NCBI GenBank assembly: GCA_028275145.1
Contig: JAQCNG010000079.1
Span: 1-16,651 of the forward strand
Origin: Halovenus sp.
GTDB taxonomy: Archaea; Halobacteriota; Halobacteria; Halobacteriales; Haloarculaceae
Direction of reading: 5' to 3'
Length of the DNA: 16,651 bases
Shown: piece after piece, positions 8,148 to 15,427 of the stretch
How positions within the stretch are numbered: the first letter of the stretch is position 1
Layout: every line of letters begins with the position of its first letter
Program-made: the position numbers and the translations under genes
The notes under the pieces: model-generated
What the model was told of the DNA's origin: nothing
Seen by the model: the letters and a program-made list of their open reading frames with translations, nothing else
The model's database searches: none

Positions 8148-9833
8148 CTACGTCCGGTCGGTGACGTGGTCGTAGGCGGCGGCGACGGGGTAGTTCCAGC
8201 CACGGCCGAGCGCCTTCTCCGTGATACGCAGCGGCGGCGGGGTCTGTCGGCGCTTGAACTCCGAGCGGGTAATCCGTCCGAGTGCCTCGTCGACCACCTC
8301 GTCCGCGTAGTCCTCGCGCAACCCGCTCCCGTCCCGGCCACCCTCGATGTACGCCTCGAGGACGGGGTCGAGTTGCTCGTAGGGTGGCAGGTCGTCGGCG
8401 TCGGTCTGGTCCTCCGCCAACTCCGCGGTCGGTGCCTTCTCGATGACCCCGGAAGGGATGACAGTCGACGAGGTGGCGTCGGCCGGCGGTGCCCGGTTGA
8501 GGGCCGCGGCGAGTTCGTAGACCAGCCACTTCTGGCAGTCCCCGAGCGGCGCGAGCGCGCCGACGGTGTCGCCGTACAGCGTGCAGTAGCCCACCGCCGC
8601 CTCGCTCTTGTTGTCCGGGGTCAACACCAGAGCGTCGCGCTCGTTTGCCAGCCCCATCAACACGTCGCCACGGACACGGGCCTGGAGGTTCTCGAACGCC
8701 ACGCCGGTGAGCGAGACGGCGCTGTCGGCGACCGTCGCGTGAATCGCCTCGACCGCGTTCCCGACCGGAATCACGTCGAAGTTGATGCCGAGATTCTCCG
8801 CCACCGCCCGCGCGTCGGCGATGCTCTGCTCGCTGGTGACGGTGCTCGGCAGCGAGACGCCGTAGACACTGTCGGCCCCGAGCGCGTCGGCCGCGAGTGT
8901 GACCGCCACCGAGGAGTCGATGCCCCCCGAGAGCCCCACGACCGCCTCCTCGAACCCCGTCTTTGCGAAGTAATCGCCGATGCCCAGCGTGATTGCCTGC
9001 CGGGCCTGCCTGGCCGGGTCGCGGTCGAAGCGGGTGACTGTCTCGGCGGAGGTGTCCCCGAGCGGAACCCCCACGACCGCCGTCTCGGGTTCGAACCCGG
9101 CCAGGCGGTCGTGGATGGTGTCGCCGGCGACGAGCGAGTGTCCGTCGAAGACGAGTTCGTCGTTTCCGCCGACCTGGTTGGCGAACACTACCGGACTGCC
9201 GGTTTTTGCCGCGTGGTCGGTGAACCGTTGCTCCCGGCGGGCCGGCTTGTCCAGACTGAACGGACTCGCAGAGAGCGTCACCAGGAGGTCGGCACCCGCC
9301 GTTGCTGTCTCCGCCAGCGGGTCGATACCGTGCCGGCGCTGTCCGGTGACGACCGCGTCGTGCCAGGCATCCTCACACACTGTGAGTCCCACCTCGACAC
9401 CGTCGACGGTCACCACCACCGGCCCCTCGCCGGGCCGAAAGTAGCGGTGTTCGTCGAACACGTCGTACGTTGGGAGTAGTCGCTTGTGGTACGTTTCGGC
9501 CTGTTCGCCGTCGCGCAGAAACACAGCCCCGTTGTGCAGCGGCGCACCGGTGTCGTGGGCGGTACGGACGGTCGCGCCGACGACGAGGGGCGGTCCGTCG
9601 GCGGTTCGCTCGGCGAGCGCGTCGAGCGCCGCCGCCTGCGCGTCGAGGAGTCCGGTCCGGTGGAGCAGGTCCCGGGGCGGATAGCCGACCAGCGCGAGTT
9701 CCGGCGCGACCACCAGTGAGGGGTCCGACGCGAGCGTGCGGTCGTACTCGCGGGCGATGCGTTCGGCGTTACCGGCGACATCGCCAACAACAGGGTTGTG
9801 CTGGACGATGCCGACGCGAAAACCTGAAGCCAT
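8148..9833 (-). CDS. nadE: Glutamine-dependent NAD(+) synthetase
   Basis: The protein has 561 residues and two fused domains. An N-terminal nitrilase-type glutaminase (about 4-265) carries the triad E45 (APELALVGYPP), K117 (YHKRLLP) and C153 (LTVCEDAW). A C-terminal N-type ATP pyrophosphatase synthetase domain (about 275-555) has the P-loop SGGIDSS (302-308), TPDNKSE (405-411), YCTLYGD (416-422) and the EKAPTAEL...DQTDADDLPPYE segment (465-486). It amidates nicotinate adenine dinucleotide to NAD+ with ATP, using ammonia released from glutamine and passed between the domains. The length fits the short two-domain bacterial class. The ATG at 9833 has a TATA-like box about 32 nt upstream. It is divergent from mvaD across 144 bp. 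All catalytic residues I can recognise are present. Confidence 0.97.
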   Translation of the reverse strand: MASGFRVGIVQHNPVVGDVAGNAERIAREYDRTLASDPSLVVAPELALVGYPPRDLLHRTGLLDAQAAALDALAERTADGPPLVVGATVRTAHDTGAPLHNGAVFLRDGEQAETYHKRLLPTYDVFDEHRYFRPGEGPVVVTVDGVEVGLTVCEDAWHDAVVTGQRRHGIDPLAETATAGADLLVTLSASPFSLDKPARREQRFTDHAAKTGSPVVFANQVGGNDELVFDGHSLVAGDTIHDRLAGFEPETAVVGVPLGDTSAETVTRFDRDPARQARQAITLGIGDYFAKTGFEEAVVGLSGGIDSSVAVTLAADALGADSVYGVSLPSTVTSEQSIADARAVAENLGINFDVIPVGNAVEAIHATVADSAVSLTGVAFENLQARVRGDVLMGLANERDALVLTPDNKSEAAVGYCTLYGDTVGALAPLGDCQKWLVYELAAALNRAPPADATSSTVIPSGVIEKAPTAELAEDQTDADDLPPYEQLDPVLEAYIEGGRDGSGLREDYADEVVDEALGRITRSEFKRRQTPPPLRITEKALGRGWNYPVAAAYDHVTDRT

Positions 9834-9843
9834 CTGAGTACCT

Positions 9844-9956
9844 GCACTTGTGGTTTGGGGGTAATAAGCACTGACGTCCGGCGGCGAGGGTCAGGGCTGG
9901 CAGGTGTCCGCACCACAGAGCAGTCCCGGCGGCGGCGTGACCGAAGGCACAAGTGC
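9844..9956. repeat. 9-bp inverted repeat in the nadE/mvaD divergent promoter region
   Basis: GCACTTGTG (9844-9852) is the exact reverse complement of CACAAGTGC (9948-9956). In each gene's own sense, CACAAGTGC therefore lies shortly before the start: 11 nt before nadE, 21 nt before mvaD. It could be a shared operator pair or a coincidence. Confidence 0.4.
9861..9868 (-). promoter_or_regulatory. TATA-like promoter element of nadE
   Basis: The minus strand reads CTTATTAC here, centred about 32 nt before the nadE ATG. It is one of the few AT-rich spots in this region. The spacing fits an archaeal TATA box driving a leaderless or very short-leader transcript. No Shine-Dalgarno motif is needed or obvious. 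Confidence 0.6.
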
Positions 9957-9977
9957 TGTGGGACAGTCTCTCCGGAC

Positions 9978-10952
9978 ATGAAAGCGACGGCGACGGCCCA
10001 CCCGATACAGGGCCTGGTGAAGTACCACGGAATGCGCGACGAACGCCTGCGGATGCCGTATCACGACTCGATAAGCGTCTGCACCGCGCCGAGCGAGACG
10101 ACGACGACAGTCGCCTTCGACGACTCGCTGGACGGCGACCGGTACGTCGTCGACGGTGAGGCTGTCACGGGTCACGGAGCAGAGCGCATCCGGACAGTCG
10201 TCGACGAGGTCCGCGACCGGGCCAGTCTCGACGCCCCGGTGCGACTCGAGTCCGAGAACTCCTTTCCGACCAACGTCGGTCTGGGCTCCTCGGCCTCGGG
10301 GTTCGCGGCGGCCGCGCTGGCGCTCGTGGAGGCCGCGGGACTGGACCTTGACCACCCGACGGTGTCGACAATCGCCCGCCGGGGGTCGGCCTCGGCCGCA
10401 CGGGCAGTCACCGGCGGGTTCTCGGACCTGGCGGCGGGGCTGACAGACGCGGACTGTCGCTCCGAGCGCATGGACGTCCCGCGGGCGTTCGAGGACGACC
10501 TCCGGGTCGTCGCCGGACTGGTCCCCTCCTACAAGGAGACAGACCAGGCCCACAGCGAGGCCGCCGACAGCCACATGTTCCAGGCCAGACTCGCCCACGT
10601 CCACGGCCAACTCGCACGGATGCGCGAGGCACTGCGTGCGGGCGCGTTCGAGCGCGCCTTCGAACTGGCCGAAAAGGACTCACTGTCGCTCGCCGCCACC
10701 ACCATGACCGGACCCTCCGGCTGGGTCTACTGGCAGCCCCGCACTCTGGAGATATTCGAGACGGTCCGGGAGCTCCGCGAGCAGGGTGTGCCGGTGTATT
10801 TCTCCGTCGACACCGGGGCCAGTGTCTACGTGGACACGACCGCCGAGTACGCAGACCGCGTCGAGTCGGCCGTCGCCGACTGCGGCGTCGAGACACAGAT
10901 CTGGCGGGTCGGGGGTCCGGCCCGTGTCGAGGCGGACGCGGCGCTGTTCTGA
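9978..10952 (+). CDS. mvaD: Phosphomevalonate decarboxylase (alternate mevalonate pathway)
   Basis: The protein has 324 residues and belongs to the GHMP kinase-related mevalonate diphosphate decarboxylase family. Motifs in order are LVKYHGMRD (13-21, with K15 in the family lysine position), SFPTNVGLGSSASGFA (95-110, nucleotide/phosphate loop), RRGSASAARAVTGGF (134-148, with R142) and SVDTGASVYV (276-285, with the catalytic aspartate D278). In Haloferax volcanii the homologous enzyme was shown to decarboxylate 5-phosphomevalonate to isopentenyl phosphate, which isopentenyl phosphate kinase then converts to IPP for archaeal lipids and carotenoids. I assign this protein the same role by family and lineage. 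The upstream frame extension is Arg/Cys-rich, so I use the ATG at 9978. It is convergent with the UPF0179 gene, with 13 bp between stops. Confidence 0.93.
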   Translation: MKATATAHPIQGLVKYHGMRDERLRMPYHDSISVCTAPSETTTTVAFDDSLDGDRYVVDGEAVTGHGAERIRTVVDEVRDRASLDAPVRLESENSFPTNVGLGSSASGFAAAALALVEAAGLDLDHPTVSTIARRGSASAARAVTGGFSDLAAGLTDADCRSERMDVPRAFEDDLRVVAGLVPSYKETDQAHSEAADSHMFQARLAHVHGQLARMREALRAGAFERAFELAEKDSLSLAATTMTGPSGWVYWQPRTLEIFETVRELREQGVPVYFSVDTGASVYVDTTAEYADRVESAVADCGVETQIWRVGGPARVEADAALF

Positions 10953-10965
10953 GCGACCGGCCGTG

Positions 10966-11418
10966 TCACGCGTCGTCGGGGACGTCGAACTCGACGAGTG
11001 TCAGGTCGCGGTCGAGCATGCAGTACTCGTGGGGCGGGTCGCCACGCACCTCGTCGATGCGGTAGCTCTCGTCGAACTCCGCCCCGGCGGGTTCGCAGTA
11101 CTCGTGGCTGGGGCACTCGGTGTACGGACAGGGCCCCGGAAGCGAGACCTTGTTGCCGGCGAACGCGTCGTTCGCGAAGACGTTCGCGGTGACGGAGACT
11201 GGTTCGACCTCGACGGCGGTCACGCCGGTGTCGTGGACCGCACACTCGAGGGTGCTCGCGCCCTCGCGGACCGACGTGACGCGGTAGCGCTGGCCCTCGG
11301 TGAGATTCAGACACTGCTTGCGGTACGGGCAGCCCTCACACGCCTCCGACTCCCCCCGGTAGACGAACTCCTCGCCGGGTTCTGCCAGTCGCGTCCCGAT
11401 GAGTGTCACCGTCGGCAT
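10966..11418 (-). CDS. UPF0179 family cysteine-rich protein
   Basis: This acidic 150-residue archaeal protein has eight cysteines: C27, C30 and C36 in CEGCPYRKQC, C59, C97, C102 and C108 in CPYTECPSHEYC, and C133. The paired CxxCx5C and Cx4Cx5C spacings suggest a Zn or Fe-S site with ligands from both halves. The remainder is beta-rich, with no enzyme motif that I recognise. I know the family as conserved across Euryarchaeota without an assigned function. The ATG at 11418 has a TATA-like ACTTATCT centred 27 nt upstream, supporting a leaderless start. It is divergent from tatC (107 bp) and convergent with mvaD (13 bp). Confidence 0.9.
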   Translation of the reverse strand: MPTVTLIGTRLAEPGEEFVYRGESEACEGCPYRKQCLNLTEGQRYRVTSVREGASTLECAVHDTGVTAVEVEPVSVTANVFANDAFAGNKVSLPGPCPYTECPSHEYCEPAGAEFDESYRIDEVRGDPPHEYCMLDRDLTLVEFDVPDDA

Positions 11419-11440
11419 ACACCCGCTTGTCTCCGGCGAG

Positions 11441-11449
11441 AGATAAGTC
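11441..11449 (-). promoter_or_regulatory. TATA-like promoter element of the UPF0179 gene
   Basis: The minus strand reads GACTTATCT, centred about 27 nt before the ATG at 11418. This is the spacing expected for a leaderless archaeal transcript. Confidence 0.6.
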
Positions 11450-11492
11450 TTGTAGCCGCCGGTCCGGGCGGATTGTTACCACCGAGAGAGAA

Positions 11493-11502
11493 GGCTTACA
11501 AG
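11493..11502 (+). promoter_or_regulatory. TATA-like promoter element of tatC
   Basis: GGCTTACAAG lies about 28 nt before the ATG at 11526. It supports the long-tailed start of tatC over an internal start, and implies a leaderless or near-leaderless transcript. Confidence 0.5.
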
Positions 11503-11525
11503 AAACGCAGTCGAACGTGCTGTCG

Positions 11526-12584
11526 ATGACAGCGGCGGACGGCGGCGACAATGACCGTCCCGCCCGGGACGAGTCACGCACCGACGCCGACAGCGACGTC
11601 TCGACACAACCGCGCGGACCAGCCACAGGTCGAGACCGCGACACGAACACCGGCAGGGCGGGTGCGGACATCGACGCGGGAGGCCCGGACTGTGGGGCAC
11701 CGGTCACAGACGGTGGCGAGGCAACGGCAGACGGTGGTGAGGTGACCGCCGAGAGCGGTGAGGTGAGTCCGGAGCGGCCCGGGTCCTCCTCGGAGGTCAG
11801 CGTGCCGGAGTCCGACGACCCCGGGTTCGAGGGGGCACCCGACGACGAGGAGATGCCGCTGACCGAGCACATCGAGGAGATGCTCGGCCGGTTCCTCGCC
11901 GTCGCGGCCGTGATGGGCGGTGTCGCGCTGCTCGTCTTTCCGGTTGCCGACAGCATCATCAACTTTCTGTGGTACTCGTTTCTGCCGGCCCCGGACGGGG
12001 GAATCAGCGAGTGTGGGACCGCGAGTACCGGTGCCTGCCCGCGCGTCTACAACCCGCTTGCCCTGCTGCTCGCGCGCCTGAAGGTGGCGTCACTGGCCGG
12101 TCTCATCGTCGCACTCCCCGTGTTCGTCTACCAGACCTACCTGTTCATGCGCCCCGGTCTGTACCCCAACGAGCGCCGGTACTACCTCGCGGCGGTGCCG
12201 ACCAGTCTGGTGCTCGCGCTCGTCGGCGTGGCGTTTGCGTACTTTCTCATCCTGCCGGTCATCTTCGTTTACTTCCTGAACTACTCCGAGGGTGTCGCCG
12301 AGATCGCCTTCGCGCTCACCGAGACGTTCGACCTCATCATCCTGATGATGGGGCTGTTCGCGCTCATCTTCCAGATTCCACTGTTCATCATGCTCGCGAT
12401 TATGATGGGCGTCACGACCCGCAAGTGGCTGGCTGACCGACGGCTCCTGTTCTGGTTCTCGTTTGGCGGTATCGCCTTTCTGTTCAGCCCCGACCCGACC
12501 GGGATGGCACCGCTGCTGGTCGCGCTGACGATGATTACGCTGTTCGAACTCACACTCGGACTGCTCCGCTGGACCGGTCGTTGA
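11526..12584 (+). CDS. tatC: Sec-independent (Tat) protein translocase subunit TatC with long acidic N-terminal tail
   Basis: The protein has 352 residues. TatC proper begins at about residue 110 (MPLTEHIEEML) and fills the remaining 243 residues with about six membrane helices. TatC landmarks are FMRPGLYPNERR (207-218, with E216 in the signal-peptide-binding loop), FQIPLF near 282-287, and FSPDPTGM (320-327). TatC binds twin-arginine signal peptides and forms the receptor of the Tat pathway. In haloarchaea this pathway carries most secreted proteins because they fold quickly in the salty cytoplasm. The first 109 residues are a disordered Asp/Glu/Gly/Thr-rich cytoplasmic tail. The position matching the E. 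coli E170 glutamate is Gln here (Q283). The single TatC domain suggests the TatCo-like rather than the double-domain TatCt paralogue. An ATG at 11853 would give a tail-less TatC, but promoter spacing and composition favour 11526. Confidence 0.93.
   Translation: MTAADGGDNDRPARDESRTDADSDVSTQPRGPATGRDRDTNTGRAGADIDAGGPDCGAPVTDGGEATADGGEVTAESGEVSPERPGSSSEVSVPESDDPGFEGAPDDEEMPLTEHIEEMLGRFLAVAAVMGGVALLVFPVADSIINFLWYSFLPAPDGGISECGTASTGACPRVYNPLALLLARLKVASLAGLIVALPVFVYQTYLFMRPGLYPNERRYYLAAVPTSLVLALVGVAFAYFLILPVIFVYFLNYSEGVAEIAFALTETFDLIILMMGLFALIFQIPLFIMLAIMMGVTTRKWLADRRLLFWFSFGGIAFLFSPDPTGMAPLLVALTMITLFELTLGLLRWTGR
11709..11771 (+). repeat. Three tandem 21-bp units coding a 7-residue acidic repeat in the TatC tail
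   Basis: Within the TatC tail the translation reads DGGEATA, DGGEVTA, ESGEVSP in adjacent 21-nt units. The first two DNA units share a near-identical GACGGTGGYGAGG core, which points to a recent slippage-type duplication in frame. Confidence 0.7.
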
Positions 12585-12679
12585 CCGAAAAGGCAGTCGG
12601 ACTGTTCGAACGCGTGTCGAGACCGCTCGCCTGGGGTGTCAGGACCACTCGCCAGACCGGTCAGTAACGAGTGTGCCGG

Positions 12680-14392
12680 TCAGTCGGTTCCGACGAGTTC
12701 CTCGCTCTCCTGGAGGTGCGCGAGCAGTGCCGGGTGGAGCGGCCCGTTCGAGCAGAGGATTTCGTTGCGGCCGTCGTCGTCGAAGGCGAGCTCGTAGGGG
12801 TCGCCGTGGCGGTCGGTGATGCGTGCGCCGGCCGCCCGCGCGATGACGATACCGGCAGCGACGTCCCACGGGTACGTGCCGTACTCCCAGCTCCCGTCGG
12901 CGCTCCCGCTCGCCAGGTAACAGAGGCTGAGTGCGGCAGACCCCAGCGCCCGGACCCCGCGTGTCTCCCCGTAGAAGTGTGTCAGGAAGTCGCCGTTCGG
13001 GTCCCAGCCCGACAGCAGCATGCTCTCCGCGAGTTCCTCGCGGTCGGTTGTGGTGATGGGTGTGTCTCCCTGGTAGGCATCGCCGCCGGCGACAGCGTGG
13101 AACAGTTCGTCTGTCTCGGGAACGTAGACGACGCCCATCACCGGTTCCTCGCCGTCGAGGAGTCCGATAGAGACCGAGTACTGTGGGTTGCCGTGCGCGA
13201 AGTTGCCGGTGCCGTCCAGCGGGTCCACCACCCAGGTGTAGGAACTGCTCCCCTCGCGGTACTCGGCCTCCTCGGAGAGGATGCCGTGGTCGGGGAACTC
13301 GTTCTCGATGACGGTGGTGATGATGCGGTTTGCCTGCTGGTCGGCCTCGGTGACGATGTCGGACTTGTCGGTTTTGAACGTGACATCCTCGACGCGGCCG
13401 TGAAGCTCACGGAGCGGTTCGCCGGCGCTCTCGGCGGCCTCACAGGCCACCTGTCGGGCGCGCTCGGCCGTCGTCGTGGCGTCGGTTGTCGGGTCGGGGC
13501 TCGAGCGCTCGGTGGAGAGCAGTTCCCGGGGGCCATCGCTCTCATCGCGCAGTCCCCAGCCGAGTTTGCTCGCCATCGCGGTCATGAACTGCTCGTCGTA
13601 GCTCGTCTGGACGACGTGGGCTCGCTCGCTCGCGCCCGTGACACGGACCACCGAGTCGCCGGCGAGCATCTTCTGGGCGCGTCCACCGTCGACGAGCAGA
13701 CTCGCCTGCTCGCGTGCCACGACCTCGATCTCGGTATCGGCGGCGACCACGAGCGGTCTGACGCCGAGACTGTGGGTGTTCAGCGGGATGATCTGCAGCG
13801 TGTGGTTGTCCGCCGGCAGATGCACCGGGCCGCCCGCAGACAGCGAGATACCCGTCGACCCCGTCGGCGTCGACACCGCGATACCGTTGCCCTCGTACTG
13901 GCCGATGTACTCGCCGTCGGCGAACACGTCCAGCCGGGTCACCTTCCGGTCGAAGGGGTTCTCCGGCGGGACGTTCTCTATCATCACGTCGTTGATACCG
14001 GTGGCGTCGAGTCCGTTCGTGTCCACCTCCAGCATCTGTCTGCTGTCGACGGTGGCCCGTCCGCGCAGCACCTCGTCGAGCGCAGACAGCATATCGTCGA
14101 CCTCGACCTGTGCCAGAAAGGAGAGCGTTCCGGCGTTCACCCCCAGCTGTGGAATCCCGCGGGGGGTGAACCGCTTGATACCTTCGAGAAACGTCCCGTC
14201 ACCGCCGACTGTGAGTCCCAGCGTCGACGGTCCGGGGTCGTAGACGTCCTCGACATCCTCGTCGAGCGTAACCGCGGCGACCTCGATATCCCGCTTGGAA
14301 GCCCACTCCTCCAGTGATTCGAGCGGTTCCTCCGCGGAGGGGCTGAGTAGCGCGATGATTCGCTCGGTCGTCGCCAGTCGCCTGCCGTGCAT
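12680..14392 (-). CDS. Fused NAD kinase / inositol-monophosphatase-family phosphatase (putative NAD kinase-NADP phosphatase)
   Basis: This is one uninterrupted 570-residue frame. Residues of about 10-280 are an NAD kinase: GGDGTF (63-68), VNAGTLSFL (85-93), ND motif in GINDVMIEN (132-140), and STPTGSTGISLSAGGP (174-189). A Pro/Thr/Asp/Ser linker lies at about 285-308. Residues of about 309-560 are an inositol monophosphatase/FBPase-like domain with its metal ligands: SEEAE (373-377), WVVDPLDGTGNF (387-398) and WDVAAGIVIARAAGA (509-523). The first domain phosphorylates NAD+ to NADP+. The second is Mg-dependent and may remove that phosphate, as in the methanogen fusion MJ0917, or act on a sugar or inositol phosphate. 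MJ0917 has the domains in the reverse order. The ATG at 14392 is nearest the first strand; the upstream extension reads into the divergent CBS gene. Both domains look intact. Confidence 0.93.
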   Translation of the reverse strand: MHGRRLATTERIIALLSPSAEEPLESLEEWASKRDIEVAAVTLDEDVEDVYDPGPSTLGLTVGGDGTFLEGIKRFTPRGIPQLGVNAGTLSFLAQVEVDDMLSALDEVLRGRATVDSRQMLEVDTNGLDATGINDVMIENVPPENPFDRKVTRLDVFADGEYIGQYEGNGIAVSTPTGSTGISLSAGGPVHLPADNHTLQIIPLNTHSLGVRPLVVAADTEIEVVAREQASLLVDGGRAQKMLAGDSVVRVTGASERAHVVQTSYDEQFMTAMASKLGWGLRDESDGPRELLSTERSSPDPTTDATTTAERARQVACEAAESAGEPLRELHGRVEDVTFKTDKSDIVTEADQQANRIITTVIENEFPDHGILSEEAEYREGSSSYTWVVDPLDGTGNFAHGNPQYSVSIGLLDGEEPVMGVVYVPETDELFHAVAGGDAYQGDTPITTTDREELAESMLLSGWDPNGDFLTHFYGETRGVRALGSAALSLCYLASGSADGSWEYGTYPWDVAAGIVIARAAGARITDRHGDPYELAFDDDGRNEILCSNGPLHPALLAHLQESEELVGTD

Positions 14393-14474
14393 TACATCGA
14401 ACAACGGGGCGGAGTGGGTTTCAATGTTACCATACGAACGAAACTGTTGTACGTGTTTGTGTCGAACAGTGGGC

Positions 14475-14921
14475 ATGGCAGTTATCGACATCGCACGAAC
14501 CGAGGTCGAGACGACGACACCAGACACACCGGTCGCCGAGGTGGTTCGGAAGCTCCACAGAACGGCCGTCTCGGGGCTGGTCGTCGTCGATGGAAAGGAG
14601 CCGGTAGGCCTTGTCACCGGCCGGAACCTGACGATGGCGTTGCTCGACGACGACCTGAACGCCGAGACGACACCGGTCGAGGGGTTCGTCGACGGCGAGA
14701 TACCGACTGTCCCCGCGGACGCCGGCATCTACGAGACACTGGAGACGCTCACCGAACGGGGGGCCCGGCGGGTCTTCGTCGTCGACGAGGGTGAACTCGC
14801 GGGGCTGGTCTCGATCAGTGACATTGTTCTGTTGCTGGGCACAGAGCTCCAGCAGGTCGCAAACGCAATCCGGAGCTCGTCGCCGGCTTTCCGGCGCGAG
14901 GGCGTGTACTACCGCGAATAA
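14475..14921 (+). CDS. Two-CBS-domain protein
   Basis: The protein has 148 residues, made almost entirely of a tandem CBS (Bateman) pair: about 8-62 (VVRKLHRTAVSGLVVVD, then GLVTGRNL) and 70-125 (IYETLETLTERGARRVFVVD, then GLVSISDI). A short C-terminal tail follows (PAFRREGVYYRE). CBS pairs bind adenosine-containing ligands such as AMP, ATP or NAD and usually regulate a partner. No effector domain is attached, so it must act in trans. It is divergent from the NAD kinase-phosphatase fusion with 82 bp between ATGs. A functional link to adenylate or NAD sensing is possible but unproven. The upstream extension of the frame is antisense to the kinase gene, so I take the ATG at 14475. Confidence 0.92.
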   Translation: MAVIDIARTEVETTTPDTPVAEVVRKLHRTAVSGLVVVDGKEPVGLVTGRNLTMALLDDDLNAETTPVEGFVDGEIPTVPADAGIYETLETLTERGARRVFVVDEGELAGLVSISDIVLLLGTELQQVANAIRSSSPAFRREGVYYRE

Positions 14922-15000
14922 AGGAACGGGGCGTCGGACTGGCGACAGTCGAGGACAGGGAGTACCAGGCAGAGGTCGAGGTGGCGTTCGCACTCGAGGA

Positions 15001-15363
15001 TTAGGTGCGGAAACTCTCGCCACAGCCACACTCGCTGACCACGTTGGGGTTCTCGACGTGGAACCCCTCGCCCTGGAGTCCCCCCTCGTAGGCGAGTCGC
15101 GAGCCCTCGATGTAGTTCATGCTCGCCGGGTCGACAAACACCCGCAGGTTGTGATGCTCCACGACGGTGTCGTCCTCCTCGGGTTCGTGGTCGAACCGCA
15201 TCCCGTAGGACAGGCCGGCACAGCCACCCTGCTGGACGTACAGTCGGAGCCCCGCGATGTCGGTGTCGAGACCCTCGCCCTCCAGCAGAGAGAGCGCCTC
15301 CGCCGCCGCCTGTTCCGTGACGGAGATACCCGCCTGCCCTGTCGGGTCCTCGGTCGTGCTCAT
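15001..15363 (-). CDS. IscA/HesB (A-type) iron-sulfur cluster assembly protein
   Basis: The protein has 120 residues. After a short acidic N-terminus, the A-type fold carries the three conserved cysteines: C48 in QQGGCAGLSYG, then C112 and C114 in SECGCGESF near the C-terminus. The segment FVDPASMNYIEGSRLAYE (76-93) is also family-typical. A-type proteins carry or deliver Fe-S clusters to apo-enzymes. No other isc or suf gene lies in the window. The ATG at 15363 has a TATA-like GGTTAAC about 27 nt upstream. It is convergent with the CBS gene (79 bp) and divergent from ribE. I cannot say which paralogue (IscA, ErpA or SufA-like) it is. Confidence 0.94.
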   Translation of the reverse strand: MSTTEDPTGQAGISVTEQAAAEALSLLEGEGLDTDIAGLRLYVQQGGCAGLSYGMRFDHEPEEDDTVVEHHNLRVFVDPASMNYIEGSRLAYEGGLQGEGFHVENPNVVSECGCGESFRT

Positions 15364-15386
15364 GGCTCACGGTACTAGCCGGAGTG

Positions 15387-15394
15387 TGTTAACC
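15387..15394 (-). promoter_or_regulatory. TATA-like promoter element of the IscA-type gene
   Basis: The minus strand reads GGTTAACA, centred about 27 nt before the ATG at 15363, consistent with a leaderless transcript. It lies outside the neighbouring 107-bp inverted-repeat element. Confidence 0.5.
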
Positions 15395-15427
15395 CTGACG
15401 CCACCGGCCGCCCAGACGCCGGTGTCA

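Noticed and set aside
12655..12684. CCGGTCAGT repeated directly near the end of the NAD kinase fusion
   Set aside because: A 9-bp GC-rich direct repeat partly in coding sequence, with no further structure; likely coincidence.
14430..14446. ACGAACGA shared between the NAD kinase/CBS gap and the arms of the 107-bp element
   Set aside because: An 8-bp match is expected by chance in a window of this size, and the flanking bases differ.
14393..14728. Upstream extension of the NAD kinase fusion by 112 codons
   Set aside because: It is antisense to the CBS gene and Ser/Thr/Arg-rich; it would also remove the divergent promoter region.
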